Positions 17,546 through 25,232 of a stretch of 64,000 nucleotides of DNA are shown one piece after another (position 1 is the first letter of the stretch; the number at the start of each line of letters is the position of its first letter). Position numbers and translations under genes: made by a program. The stretch spans positions 62,001 through 126,000 of the forward strand of contig JBHJMN010000008.1 of NCBI GenBank assembly GCA_042219835.1, read 5' to 3'. The DNA comes from Paenibacillus_G elgii_A (GTDB lineage Bacteria; Bacillota; Bacilli; Paenibacillales; NBRC-103111). Below the pieces are notes generated by a model that saw only the letters and a list, made by a program, of their open reading frames with translations, was not told the DNA's origin and did not search any database.

Positions 17546-18328
17546 ATGATCGCGCAAAAATCCCATTTGGCGAATATCGATGTTTGGAAGCAATGGAGAG
17601 AAGACCGACAGTTGAAGGCGAAGCAGGCGCTCATCGAGACGTACTTGCCGCTCGTAGATTACGTCTCGGGTCGTCTTTCCATCGGTCTGCCTAAAAACGT
17701 TTCGAAAGAAGACTTATCCAGCTGTGGTATTATGGGCTTGATCGATGCCATCGAAAAGTTCGACTACGAGCGAGGACTGCAGTTTGAAACGTATGCCTCC
17801 TGGCGCATTCGCGGAGCGATGATCGACGGGCTCCGTCAAGGCGACTGGGTTCCCCGTTCCGTGAGGGAGAAGGCCAAGAAGATCGAGGACGCTTATCAAA
17901 AGCTCGAACAGCAATACTTGCGTTCCGTAACCGATAGCGAAATGAGCTCTTATCTGGATGTTAGCGAGCAGGAGTTTCAACAGATGGTGCAGGAAATCGC
18001 AGTGACGACCGTCTGTTCGATCGATGATCCCATTCGGGAGGAAGATTCGGAGACGCGGCTTTCTTTGTTAATTGACGAAAAGGCGAAAAGTCCGGAATCC
18101 AAAGTCAATGAAGTCTATTTAAAGGAAACGTTAGCTAAAGCTATCGAACGGTTGACGGAAAAAGAGCGGACCGTCGTATCCCTCTTTTACTATGAGGAAT
18201 TGTCTTTAAGCGAGATCGCTGAAGTCATGAGTCTTTCCCCATCCAGAATATCACAGCTGCACTCAAAAGCGATTTTGCGGTTAAAAGGTTCTTTGAGCCG
18301 TCATAAGTCGCAGTTATTTTATGACTAA
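17546..18328 (+). CDS. sigD: Motility sigma factor SigD (FliA/WhiG family)
   Basis: RNA polymerase sigma factor for late flagellar, chemotaxis and autolysin genes. The 260-residue protein has region 2 (YASWRIRGAMIDGLRQGDWV, about 91-110), region 3 and region 4 (SLSEIAEVMSLSPSRISQLH, about 218-237, a helix-turn-helix). The spacing from a ribosome-binding site is unusual: the nearest purine run, TAAGGATGTG, is about ten bases or more from the ATG at 17546, so translation may be weak or coupled to the gene before. As in B. subtilis it lies near the 3' end of the operon. Confidence 0.95.
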   Translation: MIAQKSHLANIDVWKQWREDRQLKAKQALIETYLPLVDYVSGRLSIGLPKNVSKEDLSSCGIMGLIDAIEKFDYERGLQFETYASWRIRGAMIDGLRQGDWVPRSVREKAKKIEDAYQKLEQQYLRSVTDSEMSSYLDVSEQEFQQMVQEIAVTTVCSIDDPIREEDSETRLSLLIDEKAKSPESKVNEVYLKETLAKAIERLTEKERTVVSLFYYEELSLSEIAEVMSLSPSRISQLHSKAILRLKGSLSRHKSQLFYD

Positions 18329-18339
18329 GGGGTCGGAAA

Positions 18340-19761
18340 GTGGGGAGAATGATGGCCGATCTGGCGATGCCGCTCAGCTATTATATGGATATTTCGTTGT
18401 CCGACGACAAACTGTTCGCTTACCTCAGGTTTGCGAATTGCGAGGATTCGTTCCGTGTCTCCAATGAACAGTTTAAGGAATTGATTGCCTCGCATCACAT
18501 CGTATATGGCATAGATGAAGAGAAAATCGCCGCGATCGTAGACGATCCGAAGGCTTTCTTCTTCTCTCAGAACGTAATCGCCAAAGGCGATGCGCCGAAG
18601 AACGGTCAGGACGGGCACGTCCAGATGATGTACAATTTGGACGATAAATCCAAAAGTCCGGCTGAGATGGAGGACGGTAAGGTCGATTATAAAGAAGTGA
18701 CGACGATCCATAACGTGAAAAAGGGGCAATTGATCGCCAAAAAAATTCCACCCGCTTTAGGTGTTCCGGGACGCGCGGTAACCGGAGAAACGCTTTTTGC
18801 GAAGGATGGGAAAGAAGCTCGCTTCAAGCTCGGTAAAAACGTCGTGACCGATCCGGAGCAGACGGCCATCTATGCTGCCATTGACGGCATGGTTACCAAG
18901 ACGGACCGGGATAAAATCAATGTATTTCCGATCTTTGAAGTGAACGGGGATGTCGATTATAATGTCGGAAATATTGATTTTGTCGGGTCCGTCGTCATCC
19001 GCGGCAACGTTCTGCCGGGCTTCCGCATCAAAGCGGCGGGAGATATCCGCATTACAGGCAGTGTGGATGCCGCAGACTTGGAGGCAGGCGGCTCCATCGA
19101 GATCAGCGCGGGAATCCTTGGGCATAACAAAGGAACGATCCGCGCCGGAAAACGGGTAAAAAGCTCTTTCATCCAGGATGCCAACATCCATGCGGGGGAG
19201 GAAGTGCTGGTCAGCCAGAGCATTATGCACTCTCAGGTGCGCGCCGGCAAACAAGTTGTATGCAAAGGCACCAAGGGACTGATTGTCGGAGGAATGATTC
19301 AAGCGGGCGACGCGGTTATTGCCCGAACGATCGGCAACTCCATGTCGACCGCCACGGTCATCGAAGTCGGTGTCCTGCCGGAGCTACGCAACGAGCTTCA
19401 GCAGCTTCGTACTCAACAAAGAGCTTTGAGCGAGAATCTGGATAAAACAGATAAAGCGCTCGTGCTGCTCGACCAATTGGCAGCCGCGGGACAGCTCGGG
19501 CCGAACAAAGTGGCGATGCGGGTTAAGCTGAACCACACCAAGAAACAGGTTACGGAAGAAATTACGAGCTCCAGGGAGCGAATGCTCGAAATTGAAAAAT
19601 CGCTTGAAGACTCGGAAAAAGCAAAGGTCGAAGTCATTTCCAACGCCTACAGCGGAACGAAAATTGTGATCGGGCGATATACCAAATTCATTAAAGATAC
19701 TTCTCCCCGCGTCAGGTTTCAACTGATCGACGGAGATATCGCGATGCTTCCTATCGTATAA
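18340..19761 (+). CDS. FapA-family (DUF342) protein
   Basis: A 473-residue protein of the FapA/DUF342 family, whose founding Vibrio member is called flagellar assembly protein A. An N-terminal domain (1-about 170, ending in the KKGQLIAKKIPPALGVPG region) is followed by a right-handed repeat region rich in Gly/Val/Ile (GNVLPGFRIKAAGDIRITGS and following, about 225-350), then a coiled-coil segment (ELRNELQQLRTQQRALSENL, about 350-430). The molecular role of the family is poorly defined. The start is GTG at 18340, preceded by AAGGGG; ATG at 18349 or 18352 are alternatives. It lies 11 bases after sigD; B. subtilis has swrB there instead. Confidence 0.85.
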   Translation: MGRMMADLAMPLSYYMDISLSDDKLFAYLRFANCEDSFRVSNEQFKELIASHHIVYGIDEEKIAAIVDDPKAFFFSQNVIAKGDAPKNGQDGHVQMMYNLDDKSKSPAEMEDGKVDYKEVTTIHNVKKGQLIAKKIPPALGVPGRAVTGETLFAKDGKEARFKLGKNVVTDPEQTAIYAAIDGMVTKTDRDKINVFPIFEVNGDVDYNVGNIDFVGSVVIRGNVLPGFRIKAAGDIRITGSVDAADLEAGGSIEISAGILGHNKGTIRAGKRVKSSFIQDANIHAGEEVLVSQSIMHSQVRAGKQVVCKGTKGLIVGGMIQAGDAVIARTIGNSMSTATVIEVGVLPELRNELQQLRTQQRALSENLDKTDKALVLLDQLAAAGQLGPNKVAMRVKLNHTKKQVTEEITSSRERMLEIEKSLEDSEKAKVEVISNAYSGTKIVIGRYTKFIKDTSPRVRFQLIDGDIAMLPIV

Positions 19762-19800
19762 AGGCTGACGTACGCGTACAGCTCGAAGGAGGGGATGCCG

Positions 19801-20133
19801 GTGAGCATGAAACCGGTTGAAATGCAGTTTGCGCTGCATAAGAACGACGAAGCCGGCCTGAAGCAGCATCAAATGGTGCAAAAGCGGGTGGAAGACCAGG
19901 CCATGCTGAACAGCTCCAACGAGAAGTCGACGATAAAAGAACGTCAGATCAGCGCCAAGACGGAGGAGACCGGTCAAGCTTCGATTAAAGACGATCAGTC
20001 GGACCGTTCGGGCGAACGGAGCTCCCAAGGCGGCGGAGGGGCCAGGAAGTCGGCCGAAGAAGCCAAACAGGCGTCAAGCGGCACCGCGCCGGAGCATCCG
20101 TTCAAGGGGCATCATATCGACTTGACCTTATAA
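19801..20133 (+). CDS. Small hydrophilic protein of unknown function
   Basis: A 110-residue, highly charged protein that I do not recognise. It is rich in Lys, Glu, Gln and Ser, has no hydrophobic segment, and looks largely disordered in its second half (a Gly/Gly/Ala/Arg stretch and many Ser). The first 45 residues could form an amphipathic helix. The ribosome-binding site GAAGGAGGGG (19785-19794) would be inside a start at ATG 19795, so GTG 19801 is chosen. It belongs to the tail of the fla/che operon, between the FapA-type gene and a SwrB-like gene. Confidence 0.65.
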   Translation: MSMKPVEMQFALHKNDEAGLKQHQMVQKRVEDQAMLNSSNEKSTIKERQISAKTEETGQASIKDDQSDRSGERSSQGGGGARKSAEEAKQASSGTAPEHPFKGHHIDLTL

Positions 20134-20157
20134 CTATTTTGTTGTGAAACTAGGTGA

Positions 20158-20757
20158 ATGCAATTGGACCAACCTTGGGTATACATCGTGCTGGTCGGGC
20201 TTCTAATCGTGGTCTATGCAAAGATTATCCCGCGAAAATCCGAAGGAGCGGCCAAGCCCGACGGCGCCATCGTAAAAGAGATGGAGCAGGCGATGGATCA
20301 CTTGGCTATGGAGCTTGAGGAGCAGAACAAAGCGCTGATCGAGCTGTTCTCCGGGACGAAACAAACGTACGAGGAGCATGCGGCAAAACTGACCTCGCGT
20401 GTGGAAACGCTTGAAAAGCAATGTCAGGAACTGCGGCACGAACTGGGCCGGCTGACGTTCTCGGAGGAGCGGCGGGGCCTGTCCCGCCAAGACGATGCGT
20501 CGAAGCCGGGAGAGGCGTTGGAAGCGAGTGCTGGGGCCTCAGTATCGCCGGCCTATTCCGAGTCCGCCGCGCCCGACGCGCAGCCGGAAGCAGCGAACAA
20601 AGCTGCGATGAATATGAAGGAGCGCTATGGCGAACTGTTCGGGTTGTACGAGTCCGGCAAATCGACGGACTATATCGCCAAGAAGCTGGGCATGAACAAA
20701 GGAGAAATCAGTCTGATCCTGCAGCTTGCCAAACAGGAGGAACGGTCGAATGCTTAA
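20158..20757 (+). CDS. SwrB-like membrane-anchored coiled-coil protein (DUF6115-like)
   Basis: A 199-residue protein with one N-terminal membrane helix (WVYIVLVGLLIVVYAKII, about 6-23), a coiled coil (about 40-100, EEHAAKLTSRVETLEKQCQE), an Ala/Pro-rich linker, and a C-terminal helix-turn-helix-like segment (SGKSTDYIAKKLGMNKGEIS, about 165-184). This layout resembles B. subtilis SwrB (YlxL), which activates flagellar export and lies after sigD in the same operon; the correspondence is by architecture and location, not by strong sequence identity that I can verify. It overlaps the next gene by eight bases. Confidence 0.7.
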   Translation: MQLDQPWVYIVLVGLLIVVYAKIIPRKSEGAAKPDGAIVKEMEQAMDHLAMELEEQNKALIELFSGTKQTYEEHAAKLTSRVETLEKQCQELRHELGRLTFSEERRGLSRQDDASKPGEALEASAGASVSPAYSESAAPDAQPEAANKAAMNMKERYGELFGLYESGKSTDYIAKKLGMNKGEISLILQLAKQEERSNA

Positions 20758-21259
20758 GAACAAATCGCTTCTGTACGGGCTCGGCACCGGTTTGATTTTG
20801 GGCGCCGTTCTGCTTCAGCTGATGAATGCGGTTGCTCCGTCGAGCAGCGCCGCTTCCAGGCAGCCCGCGGCAGAACAGGCGCCCGAGGAGATGGACCGCA
20901 TCCGGCTCAAGGAAGCCGCTTCTACCTATTTTAATGTGTATGACAAAAGTCAAAAGCTGTACGACCAGCCGCAGGTCGATGCCATGATCGCTCAGAAGCT
21001 GAAAGAAGAGAAGGACAAGCAAGCCGCACAGCCGCAGTCTGCCACGCCCGATAAGGAAACGTACATTTATGTCTCCAAAGGCATGACTGCGGCCCAAGTA
21101 GCGGATTTGCTGCAGCAGAGCGGCGTTATTACAGACCGGACCGCCTTAGTAGATGAGCTGAGACAAAAGCAGCTCAACGATAAAATCATCTCGGGCCTGC
21201 ATGGATTCAAGGGGTCTCAAGAGCTGACGCAAGTCATAGCCAATTTAACGGCGCCATAA
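20750..21259 (+). CDS. Membrane-anchored protein with MltG/YceG-like LysM-type segment, no catalytic domain
   Basis: A 169-residue protein, last of the operon. It has an N-terminal signal anchor (LLYGLGTGLILGAVLLQLM, about 7-25), a charged spacer, and a C-terminal segment (about 105-165: IYVSKGMTAAQVADLLQQSG, then DKIISGLHGFKGSQELTQVI) resembling the LysM-like module at the start of MltG/YceG endolytic transglycosylases. The catalytic domain of that family is absent, so it could bind peptidoglycan or be a fixed remnant. The ATG at 20750 follows GGAGGAACGG and overlaps the preceding gene by eight bases. Confidence 0.65.
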   Translation: MLKNKSLLYGLGTGLILGAVLLQLMNAVAPSSSAASRQPAAEQAPEEMDRIRLKEAASTYFNVYDKSQKLYDQPQVDAMIAQKLKEEKDKQAAQPQSATPDKETYIYVSKGMTAAQVADLLQQSGVITDRTALVDELRQKQLNDKIISGLHGFKGSQELTQVIANLTAP

Positions 21260-21264
21260 AACGA

Positions 21265-21303
21265 TCAGACTCGGGCGGCTGGGGTCTGACTTTGTCTTTT
21301 TTT
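21265..21303 (+). terminator. Intrinsic terminator at the end of the fla/che operon
   Basis: TCAGACTC (21265-21272) pairs with GGGTCTGA (21282-21289) with one G-T pair, followed by a T-rich tract (CTTTGTCTTTTTTTG, 21290-21304). It lies six bases after the last operon gene and before the rpsB promoter, so it separates the two transcription units. Confidence 0.75.
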
Positions 21304-21321
21304 GTCGGACTGCCGCGGGTG

Positions 21322-21350
21322 TTGCATACGGTTGTCAGTTATGGTATAGT
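21322..21350 (+). promoter_or_regulatory. Sigma-A promoter of rpsB with extended -10
   Basis: TTGCAT (21322-21327) and TATAGT (21345-21350) are separated by 17 bases, and TGG directly before the -10 box forms an extended -10 element. The predicted transcript would have a leader of roughly 150 bases before the rpsB ATG. No other feature explains the region 21351-21494; such a leader could hold a ribosomal-protein control structure, but I could not identify a known one by eye. Confidence 0.7.
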
Positions 21351-21509
21351 AATTTTCGGTGTTAAAAACCACACGTCGGTTAATTCCGGTAATGGTGCTC
21401 CCACTGGCTTCGGCAGATGCTTGCATAAGTGTCTCGGCCAAGGAGTTTTACCGGGAGATGCGATCGGCGGAGGAAACCACAAAAACCAATTTAGAGGAGG
21501 TGCGTGAGG

Positions 21510-22208
21510 ATGGCAGTTATCTCCATGAAACAGCTGCTCGAAGCTGGGGTACACTTCGGTCACCAAACCCGTCGTTGGAACCCGAAAATGGATCGATACA
21601 TCTTCACTGAAAGAAACGGAATTTACATCATCGACCTGCAAAAAACGGTCAAAAAAGTTGAGGAAGCTTACAACTTCGTCAAGTCCGTAGCCGCTGAAAA
21701 CGGCACGATCTTGTTCGTGGGCACGAAAAAGCAAGCTCAAGATTCGGTTAAAGAAGAAGCTGAACGTTGCGGAATGTACTACATCAACCAACGTTGGCTC
21801 GGCGGTACGCTGACGAACTTCCAAACGATCCAAAAACGGATCAACCGTTTGCACGAGCTGGAAAAATGGGAGCAAGACGGCACGTTCGAAGTGCTGCCGA
21901 AGAAAGAAGTTATCATTCTTCGCAAAGAAAAAGATCGTCTTGAGAAATTTTTGGGCGGTATTTCCCATATGAAAGGTCTGCCAAGCGCACTGTTCATCAT
22001 CGACCCGCGCAAAGAGCGCATTGCCGTTGCGGAAGCGCGCAAGCTTGGTATTCCGATCGTTGGTATCGTAGACACGAACTGCGATCCGGACGAAATCGAC
22101 TACGTGATCCCAGGTAACGACGACGCGATCCGCGCCGTGAAATTGCTGACGGCTAAAATTGCCGATGCGGTTATCGAAGCTCACCAAGGCGAAGAGACTT
22201 CAGCTTAA
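21510..22208 (+). CDS. rpsB: 30S ribosomal protein S2
   Basis: Component of the small ribosomal subunit. The conserved start MAVISMKQLLEAGVHFGHQT and the GTKKQAQDSV and NQRWLGGTLTN segments identify S2. Length 232 is a little shorter than B. subtilis S2 (246) through a shorter tail. The ATG at 21510 is chosen over the in-frame GTG at 21504, since AGGAGG ends at 21500. It is followed by tsf, but a terminator-like hairpin lies between them. Confidence 0.98.
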   Translation: MAVISMKQLLEAGVHFGHQTRRWNPKMDRYIFTERNGIYIIDLQKTVKKVEEAYNFVKSVAAENGTILFVGTKKQAQDSVKEEAERCGMYYINQRWLGGTLTNFQTIQKRINRLHELEKWEQDGTFEVLPKKEVIILRKEKDRLEKFLGGISHMKGLPSALFIIDPRKERIAVAEARKLGIPIVGIVDTNCDPDEIDYVIPGNDDAIRAVKLLTAKIADAVIEAHQGEETSA

Positions 22209-22223
22209 TGCATTGAATACGAG

Positions 22224-22268
22224 AAAGGGTGGTTTAAAGGTGCAAAATCCTTTCACCGCCCTTTTTTT
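22224..22268 (+). terminator. Terminator/attenuator between rpsB and tsf
   Basis: AAAGGGTGG (22224-22232) pairs with CCGCCCTTT (22256-22264) with one G-T pair, with an inner AAAGG/CCTTT stem, followed by seven T (22262-22268). It starts about 15 bases after the rpsB stop, so it probably lowers tsf expression relative to rpsB by partial read-through. Confidence 0.75.
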
Positions 22269-22302
22269 GGGAATACATATTACATTCCAAGGAGGCCAAA
22301 TC

Positions 22303-22953
22303 ATGGCAGTTAGTGCAGCAGCAGTAAAAGAATTGCGCGATAAAACAGGAGCAGGCATGCTCGATTGTAAAAAAGCATTGGAAGAAGCAAACGGCGACTT
22401 GACCAAAGCTGCCGAAATTTTGCGCGAAAAAGGTCTTTCCGCGGCAGCCAACAAAGCAGGCCGGATCGCAACGGAAGGCATGATCGAGTCCTACATTCAC
22501 GCCGGCGGAAAAATTGGCGTATTGGTTGAAGTAAACAGCGAAACCGACTTCGTTGCGAAAAACGAGCAGTTCAGAACGTTTGTACGCGATGTTGCTTTGC
22601 ACATCGCAGCTTCCAACCCGAAATTCCTTCGCCGTGATGAAGTTCCGCAAGAAGCGCTGGACAAAGAGCGCGAAATCTTGACGAACCAAGCGCTGAACGA
22701 GGGCAAGCCGGAAAAAATCGTCGAGAAAATCGTCGAAGGCCGTCTGGCGAAATACTACGAGGAATACTGCCTGCTTGAGCAGCCTTTCGTAAAAGACCCG
22801 GACAAAACCGTAGAAGAAGTACTGAAAGAAAACATCGCAACGATCGGCGAAAACTTGTCGATCCGCCGCTTCGTTCGTTTCGAGCTCGGAGAAGGCTTGG
22901 AGAAAAAACAAGAAAACTTCGCTGAAGAAGTTATGTCCCAAGTTAAACTGTAA
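22303..22953 (+). CDS. tsf: Translation elongation factor Ts
   Basis: Guanine nucleotide exchange factor for EF-Tu. The N-terminal UBA-like domain includes VKELRDKTGAGMLDCKKALE (about 7-26), the EF-Tu-binding TDFVAKN motif (EVNSETDFVAKNEQF) is at about 74-88, and the single core domain follows. The protein is 216 residues, short-form Ts as in many Firmicutes (B. subtilis 293). The ATG at 22303 follows CCAAGGAGG; the long upstream in-frame extension overlaps rpsB and the hairpin and is rejected. Confidence 0.97.
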   Translation: MAVSAAAVKELRDKTGAGMLDCKKALEEANGDLTKAAEILREKGLSAAANKAGRIATEGMIESYIHAGGKIGVLVEVNSETDFVAKNEQFRTFVRDVALHIAASNPKFLRRDEVPQEALDKEREILTNQALNEGKPEKIVEKIVEGRLAKYYEEYCLLEQPFVKDPDKTVEEVLKENIATIGENLSIRRFVRFELGEGLEKKQENFAEEVMSQVKL

Positions 22954-22977
22954 TTCAACAAGATAAATGCAAGGGAA

Positions 22978-23006
22978 CGAGGAACACGCTGTGTTCCTTG
23001 TTTTTT
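22978..23006 (+). terminator. Intrinsic terminator between tsf and pyrH
   Basis: CGAGGAACAC (22978-22987) pairs with GTGTTCCTTG (22991-23000), ten pairs with one G-T, closed by a 3-nt loop and followed by six T. This is a clear rho-independent terminator. No obvious promoter is seen before pyrH, so read-through or an unrecognised promoter supplies the next genes. Confidence 0.8.
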
Positions 23007-23050
23007 AACAGAAAGCTTTAGCGGTCTGATCGAAATGGAGGGGTTGGAGC

Positions 23051-23776
23051 TTGGAACGTCCGATTTATAAAAGAGTCATTTTGAAATTAAGCGGAGAAGC
23101 GTTAGCCGGACAGCAAGGTTACGGCATCGACTCCGAAATGATTTCGTCCATCGCCCAGCAGGTGAAGGAAGTAGTGGATCTTCAGGTGGAGGTTGCCATC
23201 GTCGTTGGCGGGGGCAACATCTGGCGCGGCATTGCCGGAAGCGCAAAAGGCATTGATCGGGCAACTGCAGACTACATGGGTATGCTGGCTACGGTGATGA
23301 ACTCGCTGGCGCTGCAGGATGCGCTGGAAACGATCGGCGTACCGACACGGGTACAAACGTCCATCACGATGCAACAGGTTGCAGAACCGTACATCCGCAG
23401 AAGAGCGATCCGGCACTTGGAAAAGGGCAGGGTTGTTATTTTTGCGGCAGGAACGGGCAATCCGTATTTCTCGACGGATACGACCGCGGCGCTAAGAGCA
23501 GCCGAAATCGAAGCGGAAGTGATCTTGATGGCGAAGAACAAAGTAGACGGCGTCTATACCGCCGACCCGTTCAAAGACACTACCGCGCAAAAATTCGAAA
23601 CGCTGACTTACCTCGAAGTGCTGAACAAGAACCTTGGCGTTATGGACTCGACCGCATCCTCCTTATGTATGGACAACAATATTCCGTTGGTCGTCTTCTC
23701 TATTACGGAAAGCGGCAATATCAAGCGCGTCGTAGTTGGGGAGAAGATCGGCACGATCGTAAAAGGGAGTGTGTAA
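23051..23776 (+). CDS. pyrH: Uridylate kinase (UMP kinase)
   Basis: Converts UMP to UDP with ATP in pyrimidine nucleotide synthesis. Family motifs include KRVILKLSGEALAG at the start, VVGGGNIWRG (about 55-64), and the AGTGNPYFSTDTTAALRA segment. Length 241 is standard. Translation starts at TTG 23051, preceded by TGGAGGGG (23037-23044). The frr gene follows three bases later, the usual order in Bacillales. Confidence 0.97.
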   Translation: MERPIYKRVILKLSGEALAGQQGYGIDSEMISSIAQQVKEVVDLQVEVAIVVGGGNIWRGIAGSAKGIDRATADYMGMLATVMNSLALQDALETIGVPTRVQTSITMQQVAEPYIRRRAIRHLEKGRVVIFAAGTGNPYFSTDTTAALRAAEIEAEVILMAKNKVDGVYTADPFKDTTAQKFETLTYLEVLNKNLGVMDSTASSLCMDNNIPLVVFSITESGNIKRVVVGEKIGTIVKGSV

Positions 23777-23779
23777 TCT

Positions 23780-24334
23780 ATGCCGCAATCCATTAAAAAA
23801 AGTGCGGAAGAACGCATGGAGAAAGCGATCGCCGCGTTGAAGAAGGAGCTGGCTTCGCTTCGTGCGGGGCGGGCAACCCCTGCACTGCTGGATCGCGTTC
23901 AAGTCGAATACTACGGCTCTATGACACCGGTAAACCAGCTGGCGAACATTAATACGCCGGATTCCCGCACGCTGATGATTCAGCCGTGGGACAAAAGCTC
24001 GGTTGCCGCTATCGAAAAAGCGATTATGAAATCCGATCTCGGATTGACGCCTTCCAACGACGGCAGTGCGATCCGTATCGTCATTCCGGCTTTGACGGAA
24101 GAACGCCGTTCCGAGCTCGTCAAAATGACGCGCAAGTTCGGTGAAGAAGCGAAAGTGGCGATCCGCAACATCCGCCGCGACGCGAACGATGATATCAAAA
24201 AACTGGAGAAGACGGGTATATCGGAAGACGAGTCCCGCCGTCATCAGGACGACATCCAGAAGTTCACGGACAAGCATATCGCGGAAGTCGACAAAGTATT
24301 GGCTGCCAAAGAAAAAGAAATCATGGAAGTGTAA
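23780..24334 (+). CDS. frr: Ribosome recycling factor
   Basis: Splits post-termination ribosomes together with EF-G. The 184-residue protein is full length, with the conserved LRAGRATPALLDRVQVEYYG (about 28-47), TPSNDGSAIRI and the EERRSELVKM helix. The ATG at 23780 lies three bases after the pyrH stop with GGGAGTG upstream. It is followed by a terminator and then uppS. Confidence 0.97.
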   Translation: MPQSIKKSAEERMEKAIAALKKELASLRAGRATPALLDRVQVEYYGSMTPVNQLANINTPDSRTLMIQPWDKSSVAAIEKAIMKSDLGLTPSNDGSAIRIVIPALTEERRSELVKMTRKFGEEAKVAIRNIRRDANDDIKKLEKTGISEDESRRHQDDIQKFTDKHIAEVDKVLAAKEKEIMEV

Positions 24335-24344
24335 CCGGTAAAGA

Positions 24345-24375
24345 CCCCCTTATTCGAGGGGGCTTTTAGTCTTTC
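24345..24375 (+). terminator. Terminator-like hairpin between frr and uppS
   Basis: CCCCCT (24345-24350) pairs with AGGGGG (24357-24362), and the flanking AAAGAC and GTCTTT (24340-24345 and 24369-24374) can extend the structure. A short T run (24364-24367) follows the inner stem. It probably reduces transcription into uppS. Confidence 0.6.
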
Positions 24376-24393
24376 CTGATGGGGGATTCAGAC

Positions 24394-25161
24394 ATGATGT
24401 CTTTCAAAAAATGGTTTGGAAGCAAACCGGATGGAGAGCAAGCCGCTCTCAAGCTGGATGCGGACAACATTCCGAACCATGTCGCCGTCATCATGGACGG
24501 TAATGGCCGATGGGCACAAAAGCGGGGACTGCCGCGGGTGGCAGGCCACCATTCAGGTATGAAAAATGTAAAAAAAATTACGATGGCCGCAAACAGCATC
24601 GGTGTGAAGGTGCTGACCATGTATGCTTTTTCCACGGAAAATTGGAAAAGACCGAAGGAAGAAGTCGACTACTTGATGAAGCTCCCAATGGAATTTTTTC
24701 CGAAAGAAATCGACGAACTGATTGCAAATAACGTCCAGATCCGTATGACGGGCTGGCAGGAAGAACTGCCTGACTTTACGCTGAAAGCGGTTCAGGACGC
24801 GATCGATCAAACAAAGCACAACACCGGCCTCATTTTAAATTTTGCGCTAAATTACGGAAGCCGCAAAGAAATGCTCAAGGGCATTCAGCGGCTTGCTCAG
24901 GATATGAAAGAAAATAAAGTGGCCGCGGACGAAGTAGACGAGGCGCTTTTCTCCAAATATTTGTTAACCGATCCGCTCCCGGACCCCGATCTTCTGATAC
25001 GCACCAGCGGAGAGCTACGGATCAGCAACTTTATGCTCTGGCAGTTAGCTTATTCGGAACTGTTTTTTACAGATTTGTGCTGGCCGGAATTTACAGAGCC
25101 GCATTTTTACGAGGCTGTCGGGGAATACCAGCGCCGCGCCAGAAGATACGGCGGTTTATAA
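24394..25161 (+). CDS. uppS: Undecaprenyl diphosphate synthase (isoprenyl transferase)
   Basis: Makes the C55 lipid carrier for peptidoglycan and wall polymers by adding isopentenyl units. Signature motifs: HVAVIMDGNGRWAQKRGL with catalytic Asp D35, GHHSGM, FSTENWKRPKEEV, and the late LIRTSGELRISNFMLWQLAY. The product is 255 residues. ATG 24394 is favoured because GGGGGA (24381-24386) is well placed; ATG 24379 has no ribosome-binding site. It sits with cdsA and dxr, forming an isoprenoid/lipid cluster. Confidence 0.96.
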   Translation: MMSFKKWFGSKPDGEQAALKLDADNIPNHVAVIMDGNGRWAQKRGLPRVAGHHSGMKNVKKITMAANSIGVKVLTMYAFSTENWKRPKEEVDYLMKLPMEFFPKEIDELIANNVQIRMTGWQEELPDFTLKAVQDAIDQTKHNTGLILNFALNYGSRKEMLKGIQRLAQDMKENKVAADEVDEALFSKYLLTDPLPDPDLLIRTSGELRISNFMLWQLAYSELFFTDLCWPEFTEPHFYEAVGEYQRRARRYGGL

Positions 25162-25232
25162 CGGCCGTTAACAACAGGTAGGGGCAGTTCGGCTTAGGTC
25201 CGTCTGCCAGCATAAACGATGGAGGAATCGAT

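Noticed and set aside
21292..21507. 71-codon open frame upstream of rpsB
   Set aside because: It spans the terminator tail, the rpsB promoter and leader; no ribosome-binding site.
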